A stretch of DNA of 18,710 nucleotides. Origin: Aureococcus anophagefferens. Taxonomy: Eukaryota > Sar > Pelagophyceae > Pelagomonadales > Pelagomonadaceae. The translations under genes and the position numbers were made by a program. The stretch lies in the NCBI RefSeq assembly GCF_000186865.1, contig NW_008705597.1:278653-297362 (forward strand), read 5' to 3'. The notes below the pieces were generated by a model. It did not search any database and was not told the DNA's origin. It saw nothing but the letters and a program-made list of their open reading frames with translations. Shown one piece after another: positions 7,860-15,194 of the stretch; position 1 is the first letter of the stretch, and every line of letters begins with the position of its first letter.

Positions 7860-7996
7860 CGCGGGAGACTGCCTGATACTTCGCGGGAGACTGCCTGATA
7901 CTTCGCGGGAGACTGCCTGATACTTTGCGGGAGACTGCCTGATACTTTGCGGAGACTGCCTGATACTTCGCAGGAGACCGCCTGATACTTCGCGGG
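7860..7996. repeat. 22-bp minisatellite, six units
   Basis: Units of CGCGGGAGACTGCCTGATAC plus TT run at 7860-7881, 7882-7903, 7904-7925 (identical), 7926-7947 (one change), 7948-7968 (21 bases, one deletion) and 7969-7990 (two changes), then a partial unit to 7996. There are no spacers between units, so it is a tandem array and not a CRISPR array. Confidence 0.97.
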
Positions 7997-8073
7997 ATGT
8001 TTCCGTTTCTACGCGGCCGCGGAGCGACGCGCGGCCGCCGCGCGGAACGCGATCATCGAGTGGTCGGTTTGGA

Positions 8074-8104
8074 CGTCGGATGGGAACCCATCCGACGCGT
8101 CGGA
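8074..8104. repeat. Overlapping hairpin and palindrome
   Basis: CGTCGGATGGG (8074-8084) and its complement CCCATCCGACG (8087-8097) are separated by AA. The right arm overlaps a perfect 14-base palindrome TCCGACGCGTCGGA (8091-8104). Confidence 0.85.
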
Positions 8105-8379
8105 CTTGTCTTAGAACGCGTCACTACGGGTCGTTTCTACGGAGACGATTTTACTGGGGGAGCCTCCTCAGAGCCGGAGCCTCTTGGGCGCGGCGGACAG
8201 ACGCTCTTCGACGCGGCCTCTGTTGCGGGCCGCGGAGCTCCCGGAGGCGCTGGAAATGACGCCCCCACACCCACCTTGCAAGGCAAGCCACGCAGCGTCC
8301 GCGTTCGCGCGATCTCGTCGAACGTCGTGGCGAAATCGACGACGTCGTCTTCGAGGGAGAGAATCCGGTTCGCTCGACA

Positions 8380-8620
8380 GTTTCCACCTGCTTCCACCCC
8401 GCGAAACTGGGCGCAGAGGCCGAGGGAAAGGGGTTCGTTCGAGCGAGCGACCCGCTGGGGCGGGCGGCGCCGGGCGCCGGGCGCATCCGGGCCCGACGTC
8501 GCTTGTCGTCGAGAACCCGTCCGGCGGGCGCTTTGAGAGTGTTCCACCTGTCTCCACCCCGCGAAACTGGGCGGAGAGGCCGAGGGAAGGGGGCTCGTTC
8601 GAGCGGGCGAAACGCTGGGT
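8380..8620. repeat. Two direct repeats ~160 bases apart
   Basis: A ~70-base stretch starting GTTTCCACCTG at 8380 recurs from 8540 as GTTCCACCTG, with shared words CCACCCCGCGAAACTGGGCG, AGAGGCCGAGGGAA and GTTCGAGCG. The preceding ~40 bases also show weaker similarity (GTCGAGA, CCGG), so the underlying unit may be ~160 bases. No gene is recognisable across 8000-8700; GC-rich frames here are not supported as proteins. Confidence 0.8.
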
Positions 8621-8820
8621 CGGGGCAGTCCGGGGCACGGGGGACCCGGGGTGTGCCGCGGGCCTCGTTCGGGCGTGCGCTCGTCGGGCTACTTCGGGGC
8701 CGCGGGGCCGTAGCCGGGGGGCCGTGAAGCGGTCGCAGCCCTGGGGGAACTCGGGGTTCCTCGAGGGGCACGTCTCCTTCGAGACCTCGTCCCCGGCGCA
8801 GGCCTCGCGCGCGCGCGCGG

Positions 8821-9006
8821 GAACCCGACGCCTGCGACGACGACGACGACCCCGGGGACGAAGACGACGCCGTCCACTGCGGCTGCTGCTCGAAGATCCT
8901 GGCTCCCACCGACGAGCCGTGCGACAGCTGCGGCGCCATCATCTGCTCCGCTAACATATCCCGCCGGCGGGATATGTTAAATGAACGTTCCCGGAACGTT
9001 CCGTGA
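8821..9006 (+). pseudogene. Acidic zinc-ribbon-like coding fragment reading into the palindrome
   Basis: The frame reads EPDACDDDDDPGDEDDAVHC, then GCCSKILAPTDEPCDSCGAI and ICSA. The Cys spacing C-x-C-C-x10-C-x2-C-x4-C resembles a zinc ribbon or small Cys-rich zinc-binding module after an acidic stretch. Upstream, a GC-dinucleotide run (8806-8820) separates it from a plausible preceding segment (EGHVSFETSSPAQASRA) in another frame, so a slippage frameshift is likely. Downstream the frame runs through the second palindrome copy (NISRRRDML) and stops at TGA 9004-9006. The domain text ends exactly at the palindrome, so the palindrome appears inserted in, or at the break of, this gene. No specific family is assigned. 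Confidence 0.4.
8950..8981. repeat. 32-bp element with 28-bp perfect palindrome, copy 2 (inverted)
   Basis: The core at 8952-8979 is identical to that at 2288-2315. The flanking bases GC (left) and AA (right) match copy 1 only when it is reverse-complemented, so the two copies form a 32-bp inverted pair about 6.7 kb apart end to end. Confidence 0.95.
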
Positions 9007-9066
9007 AGTGCAAGGTTTGAGTTGAAGTCTTGCACTCAACGTTGAGTGCAAGCTTTGAAGTTGAAG
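8983..9066. repeat. Palindrome and direct-repeat cluster
   Basis: GAACGTTC (8983-8990) is followed by the palindrome GGAACGTTCC (8993-9002). Then a perfect 24-base palindrome with half-site CTTGCACTCAAC lies at 9029-9052. It is flanked by near-identical direct repeats AGTGCAAGGTTTGAGTTGAAG (9007-9027) and AGTGCAAGC-TTTGAAGTTGAAG (9045-9066). Confidence 0.9.
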
Positions 9067-9233
9067 CCGCGGCGCGCGAGCGAGCCGTTCGCGCGCGCGT
9101 GGCGGAGCCGTGGCGGAGCGCGCGGGCGAGCCGTTAGCGGCGCAAAATAAAATCGAAAAAAGATAAAAGAAATTTCCTTGGTTTTCTACAAGTTTTTTAT
9201 TGGCTGATTAATTATATCCACAGCGGCTCGCAG
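9053..9233. other. GC-rich then A/T-rich non-coding stretch
   Basis: GC-rich words with recurring GAGCCGT (9080-9135) end abruptly, followed by A/T-rich sequence that closes with TTAATTATATCCACAG at ~9222, a plausible splice acceptor just before the ATG at 9234. No gene is recognised. Confidence 0.35.
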
Positions 9234-9692
9234 ATGGCTGCCACGGGCAGCCCGTCGTCGACGCGTACGCGGCGCGGCGGCGAGAGCTCAGATGACGTGT
9301 ATCAGCGTTTGCGCGCCGTCGTGGACAGCGTGTCACACGACGTTGCCGCCGATGCTGTACCGCTAGCAAGCTGTGCGAACTTGGAGAAATTGAAAAGGTA
9401 TTTTTCCCGGTTCGAGATGCTGTTACGAATTATCAAAACAACGGAGAAGAGACCGTTGAGGAGAGAAAGAGAGGAGAGAGAGCACGGTTCGACGCGCTCG
9501 GGTCGCCGCCGATTTCCTTTTCTTTTTTTTCTTTTTCCTCCCGGGGCCCATGCACCGCACGGACGTCGCCGTCCTCTAGGGAGGCAGCCTAGTGGGGCTG
9601 CCCTGCCGTGCGAGGGTGAACTATCGAGGTTACGCAGTGGCGGTACACCGGCGTCTCTGTTATCCTCACGTCACCGCAGCTGCCGTATATAA
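9234..9692 (+). CDS. Possible first exon of an unknown protein
   Basis: The ATG at 9234 starts MAATGSPSSTRTRRGGESSD, then DVYQRLRAVVDSVSHDVAAD and AVPLASCANLEKLKR, which looks like real protein text (amphipathic, balanced composition) up to ~9400. A GGTATTTTT donor-like site follows at 9398-9406. Beyond ~9440 the frame becomes Arg/Glu low-complexity over a purine-rich tract and then a pyrimidine tract, which is unlikely to be coding. The credible part is therefore the first ~55 residues, possibly an exon whose downstream partner was displaced by the element that follows. The family is unknown. Confidence 0.25.
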   Translation: MAATGSPSSTRTRRGGESSDDVYQRLRAVVDSVSHDVAADAVPLASCANLEKLKRYFSRFEMLLRIIKTTEKRPLRREREEREHGSTRSGRRRFPFLFFLFPPGAHAPHGRRRPLGRQPSGAALPCEGELSRLRSGGTPASLLSSRHRSCRI

Positions 9693-10038
9693 TAAATACA
9701 TACGGGGGCCGGGGCTACTGGACGAACGGGCAGAGGATCTGCCTCACTAGGTCCAGGAAGACTCTCCGTCTATCACAGTGCGAGAAGCAGCTATAACAGG
9801 GTTGGAAAGTATTAGGAAGGGAAGGGATATTTGGTGGCTCTGTACCAGCGAACCACTAGGGAGATATAAAATTCTCTATCTCTCTATATCAGCCAGGATA
9901 TTCAGGATACAGAGGAGAGAGACAGAAGATATATCTCGTACTCGAGTACGAGTTATCGTCTGTCGCTGACATCCTCTTCTATTATTGTGCGCCTGAGCGC
10001 ACCCCAGGAAAATCTTCTTTTGGGGGGGAGTGGGGCAT
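9583..10038 (+). promoter_or_regulatory. TATA-bearing leader / possible LTR of the gag-like ORF
   Basis: Contains a hairpin GGCAGCC/GGCTGCC (9583-9602), an inverted repeat CCGTAT/ATACGG around TATATAATAAATA (9683-9705), a TATAAAAT box (9865-9872), a perfect 18-base palindrome CTCGTACTCGAGTACGAG (9935-9952) and a tight hairpin GTGCGC-CTGA-GCGCAC (9987-10002). This dense regulatory look, ending just before a long ORF, fits an LTR plus leader. A matching second LTR is not in the window, so the assignment is inferential. Confidence 0.35.
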
Positions 10039-11475
10039 ATGTCAGGGAGTAATCCGGCGCCTAGGCCGCCGCCAAGAGGGTCTTATTCTTTGTCGGCCGG
10101 CGCTGGTGCGGGCGGGGCGGCCCCAGCCCCGGCACCAGGTGCGGCAGCAGAGGAAGGGGGGGCGGAAGCCCCGGCAGAGGCTCGCGCGGAGACCGCCGAG
10201 CCAGCGGCCACGAGCACTTTTGTGGCGCGGGTTGCCGCGTCACCGGGCGTGAACGTGGGCGTCGAAGTGCGGATTAAGGCGACAGACGAGAGGTTTATTG
10301 AAGGGGTGGTTACCGGGCGGCGCAACGTGGATGACAGCTATCCAGTGGCGCCGCTGGGCCTTAGTGGGGAGCGCGGTCTCGTATCAAATATGATGCACGG
10401 GCAGCACTTCCTCACGGTGGCCGAGTATGAGCGGGATTATACGAGTTGGCGAGGCTCACTACCGGGCAGCGCGCCCTCGGTGCCGCGGATAGCGACGCGG
10501 GACGCTCCGGTAGCCCGGGCGCCTGCTCGGTATACCAGCGAAACGGTACCTCCGGGTTTCGGGTTCAGCGAGGGCGGTTTCGTGAGCAAAGTCTTTGGAT
10601 GCGCAGCGGAGCATGTGGACAAGTGTTGGCCGCCCTTTCTGCTCCTAGCTCAAAGCGTGGCTAAGGAATTCTTGGAGCAGGACGTTCTGACGCTGGTGGC
10701 AGCTGTGGAACAGGCCCTCGAAGGTGGCGAGGGCGTTGCTTTGGCACCCCCGGTTTTCGGTCTCTTCGATGATACCGAGAGCGTACTGCGAGGGCACGTG
10801 CTGCGGCTGGGGGCAGCTCTGAAGGAGGTGGCTACAAGGAAGGCCAAGAAGCAAAGAATCGAGGATCCAGGCTCGCGTCAGCCTGGGTCTTTAGGGCTCA
10901 AGGTGATGGAAGAGCTGTTGGGCGGGTCTCTGTCTCCGAAGGCCAAGGCGCTGTGCGCCGGGCTGGAGGACGCGGGTCGCACTATGACGGCAGCGAAAGC
11001 AGTGCTGGGCAAGCCGCCGGAGGACGACTTTGGCCGAGCTCTGCAGCGGGTAGCGCGGTCCACGGGGCCTTGCGACGTGGTCGCAAAAGGAACCTTTGGC
11101 AATACACTGGTCACCCTTCGAAAGGGCGCGGAGGACGGGATGGAGGAGCTGGCGCACAGGTCTAATTTTGGCAAGGTGCCGCCGAGCGGCGTGCGCGCGG
11201 GTCCGGCGTCCAAGAAAGGGGTGACTTTAAATTCGGTCCTGCGGACGGGGTCGATCGAGGGGCTGCATTACAGTGTCGCTTTGGCTTTCAGCGAAGGGGG
11301 GTACCAGGACTGGTTCGGAACCCACCGCTTTGATCGCGCGGCGGCGGCGGATCCGAAGCGGCCGTGTGGGCCGCCTGAGGCGCAAAACGTCCTGCGGGCA
11401 ATTGTGCGGCATGTGGTGCAACCGGAATTTTGTGTCGCCGTTAGACCAGAACGGACCGATGGAATTTATAACTAG
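10039..11475 (+). CDS. Unknown 478-residue protein, possibly retroelement gag-like
   Basis: The frame is open from GTG 10030; the first ATG is at 10039, giving 478 residues to TAG 11473-11475. The N-terminal ~55 residues are Ala/Gly/Pro/Glu-rich and disordered. A compact region follows (FVARVAASPGVNVGVEVRIK; DERFIEGVVTGRRNVDDSYP, like a small beta domain), then mostly helical text with VSKVFGCAAEHVDKCWPPFL, a basic KAKKQRIE patch and a C-terminal GGYQDWFGTHRFDRA. There is no zinc knuckle, protease or polymerase motif and I recognise no family. A long undamaged frame with moderate GC beside broken GC-rich genes, a TATA-bearing leader and an abrupt end ~46 bases before the helicase gene terminus suggest a mobile-element ORF inserted at the helicase 3' end. 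A host gene is the alternative. Confidence 0.6.
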   Translation: MSGSNPAPRPPPRGSYSLSAGAGAGGAAPAPAPGAAAEEGGAEAPAEARAETAEPAATSTFVARVAASPGVNVGVEVRIKATDERFIEGVVTGRRNVDDSYPVAPLGLSGERGLVSNMMHGQHFLTVAEYERDYTSWRGSLPGSAPSVPRIATRDAPVARAPARYTSETVPPGFGFSEGGFVSKVFGCAAEHVDKCWPPFLLLAQSVAKEFLEQDVLTLVAAVEQALEGGEGVALAPPVFGLFDDTESVLRGHVLRLGAALKEVATRKAKKQRIEDPGSRQPGSLGLKVMEELLGGSLSPKAKALCAGLEDAGRTMTAAKAVLGKPPEDDFGRALQRVARSTGPCDVVAKGTFGNTLVTLRKGAEDGMEELAHRSNFGKVPPSGVRAGPASKKGVTLNSVLRTGSIEGLHYSVALAFSEGGYQDWFGTHRFDRAAAADPKRPCGPPEAQNVLRAIVRHVVQPEFCVAVRPERTDGIYN

Positions 11476-11521
11476 CCTTTCCAAGGACATGCCCCACGAC
11501 TGCCAGGTGCGGACTTACGCC

Positions 11522-14500
11522 CTAGGTCATGACCGCTAGGTGCTCGAGCGTCTGCGCGCCATCCCCGAGGACGTCGCGCTCGTCGTCCGCGGTCGTCCGC
11601 GCGGAGGCCTCCCGGACCGCGAGCCGGATGGCGGCGCGCAGGTCGTGGTGGAGGTCCTGGAAGTCGGCGGCGCGCCTGCGCACGTCCAACTCGCTCTCGA
11701 TGGACGGCTGGAAGAGGAGGCCCACGACGAGGTCGGCCTTGTCGCGGTCCGCGGGGCCGGCGTCGCGGAACGCGGGGTCGTCGTGGAGCAGCGCGAGCAC
11801 CGCGCGCTCGGCGCGCGCGAAGTGGTCTTCGACGCCCTCGGTGGCGCCCTCGAGCTCGGCCACGGCGCCGTCCTCGTCCTCCACGAGCACGGGGCGGGCG
11901 GCGTCGGCTTCGCGGCGCGCCCGAGCCAGGAACTCCGGCCCTCGCAGGTCGACCGTCGGCTCTGCGTGGACCGCGGCGAGCGTGCACGGCGGCGGCGGCG
12001 TGGAGCCGGCGTCCGCGGCCATGAGCTCGTCGAGGAGCTCGTCGCGGCGCGGCGCGGCGCGGCGCGGCCGCCGCGGCCGCCGCGGCCCGCCCAGGAGGTC
12101 CTCGTCGTCGCTGTCGTCGTCGGCGACCGCGGCGGACGGCGCGGAAGCCGTGGCCGCCACCGCCGGCGTGGCGTCGCGCGCCGGGAGCGCCGCGTCGCGC
12201 GCCGGGAGCGCCGCGTCCGGCGCCGAGAGCGACGCGTCCGGCGCCGGGGCCGCCGGCGCCGGGGGCGCGGGCGCGGGCGCGGGCGCGGCGGCGGCCGCGC
12301 TCGAAGCGGGCGCCGACAGCTGCTCCATGGACGTGAAGACGAAGGACACGAGCGGCGTGTTCGCCGCCGTCGTGACGAGCGGCGCGTCCTCCGACACCAT
12401 CGCGTCGTCGTCGTCGTCGTCGCCGTCGGAGCCTTCCGCGGCCGCGCCGGAGAGCGCGAGCGTCTCGCGGATTCGGAGCTTCGCGTCGAGGAGGTCGCCG
12501 AGCCACGAGGCGCGGCCCTCGCGGGGGATCTCGGAGGCGGCGCGCGCGCTCCAGCGGCTCGGGTCGTGGTGCTCGGGCACGGGCGCGCGCGGGCCGGCGC
12601 TCGCGTCGGCGGCGGCCAGATCGTCGTCGGAATCTTCGCCGAGCTCGTCGAAGTCGCCGCCGCCGCGGTCGTGGAGGCGCGACGGGGACTCGCTCCGCGA
12701 GAAGATCTCGGTTCGGTCCGGGCTCGTGGGCGGCGGGAAGCCGCCCTGGGTGAGGATCGCGCAGAGGCCGTCCTTCTCGGCCTGGCGCCCGACGATCGTC
12801 TCCTCGATCGTGCCCCGGCCCACGAGGCGGATGACCGTGCACGCCCGCGACTGGCCGATGCGGTGGATGCGCATGGCGGCCTGCTCGTCCTGCGCCGGGT
12901 TCCACGAGGGGTTCAGCAACATCATGAAGTTCGCGCCGATGAGCGTAACGCCCTCGAGGTTTTGGACCGTCGCGAGCATGCACCGCGCGTCGAGCTCGTT
13001 CAGGGACCGCCGGTTTGCCGAGCGCGTCGCGGCCGACTGCTCGCCCGTGTGCCAGACGCAGAAGCGCGGCGCCGACCAACGGGACCTGCGGCGGGGCGGG
13101 CCGGTCGCGCGTGCGGCGACCCCCGCGACGCGGACGCTGGTTCGCGACCGGATCCAGTTCGCGATGATGACCAGCGGCATCTTGAACGACGACGCGACCA
13201 CGACCTTGCCGCGAGTCCTGGTCAAAATGTGGGTCAAAATCACGGCCGCGGCCTGCAGCTTGCCGCTGAGCTCGAGCACGCGGTCGGGCCTCTCGGGCCA
13301 GGGCCGGAAGACGCGGTCCGCCGACAGCTTCTCCGCGCCCGAGTTCAGCAGCGACGCGTGCACGCAGAGCTTCTGGAGCGCGCCGACGAGCACGAGGGCC
13401 TTCGCCGTCGCCGCCCCGCCCCGCGCCGCGGCGCGTTCGCAGACGTGGTCGTAGAGCTGCTTCTCCGCCGGCGTGAGCTCGACGACGACAATGTGCGTCG
13501 TCTGCGGCGGCAGCGCGAGCGCTTGCGTCTCTCGCCGCAGGTGCAGGCCGCCGAGCGTGTTCTGGAGCCACGACCACGCGCGCTCCGCGACGAACGCGCG
13601 GCCTGGGCTCGCGCCGACGACGCGACCTTGGTCGATGCGCGCGAGGAGAACGTAGGGCAGAGTCGCCGGGTCCAGGAGCAGGAGGAGCGTGTGGAGCTCG
13701 GAGAGGTCGTTGCTCATTGGCGTCGCCGTGAGCAGGAGCAGGCGGCGGCGCCGAAGGCTGGACGCGACGGTGGACTGCTTCGTGCCGGGGTTCTTGAGCC
13801 TGTGGGCCTCGTCGAAGACCTCCTCGCCTCGTCGAAGACGAGGAGGTCGAGCATGGCCGTGAAGGCCTTCGCGTGCCGCACCATGGCCTCGTAGCTGATG
13901 ACCGCGACGAGCGGCGCCGACGTCGTCGCCAGCCGCCGCAGGACCTCCGCGACGGACAGCGCGCGGGAGTCGCCGTCGGCGGTGACGATGGCCGGGGCCT
14001 CGGTGCCGAGGAACTTGCGGAACTCGGCGAGCCAGACGGGCACGACGGTGGCCGGCGCGACGACCAGGACCCGCGTCGCCGCGGCGCCTGCGCCGTCTTG
14101 CCCATGCCCGGCGCGTCGCCGAGGATCGCCGCGCGCCGCGCGAGCACGAACTCGACGCCCTCGCGCTGGTGCGGCTTCAGCGCGTCCGCGAGGCCTCGCG
14201 GCACGTCGCGGAGCGCGGGCGCCGGCGGCGGCCGCGCGCGGACCGGCGGATCGCCGCGCGTCGGCTCGGCGGCAGGCGCGGGGACGAGTCCGCGAGGAGG
14301 GTCTGGGGCGTCAAAACGAGGCGAAAATCCGGCTCCTGCCGCGCGCGCGGGTCCGGGAGCGGAGGCAGAAGCGTTTCCGCGGTGTCGGTCGCGGCTCCCT
14401 CGCCGTCACCGGGGCGCGCCGACGCGCCTGGAGCGGGATCGGGGCCGCCCATGACATGGTCGCCGCGGGCCCGCCCCTCGCCGGCAGTGTCGACGGCCGG

Positions 14501-14629
14501 AACACTGCCTACGAAGCGCACGAGGTGGGGTCCGCGCCGCGCGTCGTCGCGCGCCCCGAACGTCGCCCATGGGCCGCGAGAATTTTGCGCACCTGGTGCG
14601 CCCGACTGCGTATCACGTGGCGAAGCCAT
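11522..14629 (-). pseudogene. SNF2/RAD54-family DNA helicase-like ATPase, frame-broken
   Basis: SNF2-family ATPases translocate on DNA to remodel chromatin or recombination intermediates. Reading from a likely ATG at 14629: a disordered N-terminus (MASPRDTQSG...), a frame change near 14283, LADALKPHQREGVEFVL, motif I GDAPGMGKT (~14120-14094), a frame change near 14085, VWLAEFRKFLG, LLVFDEA with a 20-base duplication that shifts frame before DEAHRLKNPGTKQS (~13840-13790), and motif III TATPMSNDL. The second RecA lobe contains ELTPAEKQLYDHVCERA, SGKLQAAAVIL, GANFMMLLNPSWNP and motif VI QAAMRIHRIGQ (12883-12851). The C-terminal ~400 residues are acidic, Ala/Pro-rich and end LEHLAVMT at TAG 11522. 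Motifs are otherwise well conserved, so loss is recent or some shifts are sequence errors. The Walker A has APGMGKT where the family usually has MGLGKT. The unknown ORF ends 46 bases from the stop. Confidence 0.88.
13807..13839. repeat. 20-bp tandem duplication in the helicase DEAH box
   Basis: CCTCGTCGAAGAC occurs at 13807-13819 and again at 13827-13839, exactly 20 bases apart. On the coding (minus) strand this duplicates the codons for VFDEA and shifts the frame, so that DEAH is read only after the second copy. Confidence 0.9.
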
Positions 14630-15194
14630 GGCGCACGGCGCGGGGTCCCAGGAGGCGATTTCCAGCGAGGCGCTCCGGGAGCAGCTCCTCACATGCCTCT
14701 CCTGTGCCTCGCCGGGGGGAACTCACGACCAACCTCCGCCGCGACGGCTACCTAGGGGCGGCCTGGCTCGGCTCGCCGAGGTACCCCACGAACCCCCCTG
14801 GATAAGAGCCTGAAGTTATGACCTCAGGCGCCCGAGGGTAAGGGAGCGGCATTGTCTACTCATGCCAGATACTATCTCTCTAGACATTTAACCCAAAAAT
14901 CTTGGGTTGTTTGTGTTGGATTTAAGTGTGGGTAACACACTCAACTCATCAATATTGATAATGTTGATATTAAATGTTTGAAAGTTGATGCAGCATTTCC
15001 CGATTCCCTAATGAAAGATCTTGGACGTGCCGGGCAACTTGGCTTGTCAGTACCTTTTTGTCTGTTTCGGCGTATTTTCCTGCATCTTGCTGAGCCATGG
15101 CTTCCCCCCCGGGACGCACAGACATTGCGTGCGTGAAGCTTTGGCTATTGTTATCATTCTTTAAGGTACCTTGAATGGCTTTTCGTGCGAATGT
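14630..15194. other. Intergenic, with AT-rich coding-like fragment
   Basis: GC-rich DNA to ~14800, then a sharp change to AT-rich. Hairpins: GCCTGA/TCAGGC (~14809-14830) and AACCCAA/TTGGGTT (~14890-14908). A plus-strand frame after TAA 14933-14935 reads NIDNVDIKCLKVDAAFPDSL then MKDLGRAGQLGLSVP (~14951-15055), which looks like genuine protein text but has no start codon at its head. It may be a gene fragment or exon with a donor-like CAGTACCT at ~15047. I cannot name the family; an acyl-CoA-dehydrogenase-like reading was considered but is too weak. Confidence 0.35.

Noticed and set aside
7860..7996. CRISPR array
   Set aside because: Units abut with no unique spacers and no cas genes are present; the context is eukaryotic. 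It is a minisatellite.
8137..9035. Several overlapping 130-300-codon frames on both strands in the repeat region
   Set aside because: They are low-complexity Arg/Pro/Gly text, and their apparent internal similarity comes from the DNA direct repeats. Only the Cys-rich fragment near 8821 was kept.
11529..13894. Very long plus-strand open frames opposite the helicase
   Set aside because: They are Arg/Ser/Ala-rich shadows of a GC-rich gene. The minus strand holds the ordered SNF2 motifs, while the plus frames have no domain text.
14809..14880. tRNA-like fold near the hairpins
   Set aside because: No acceptor stem, T-loop or anticodon arm arrangement could be made. No tRNA or rRNA gene was found anywhere in the window.
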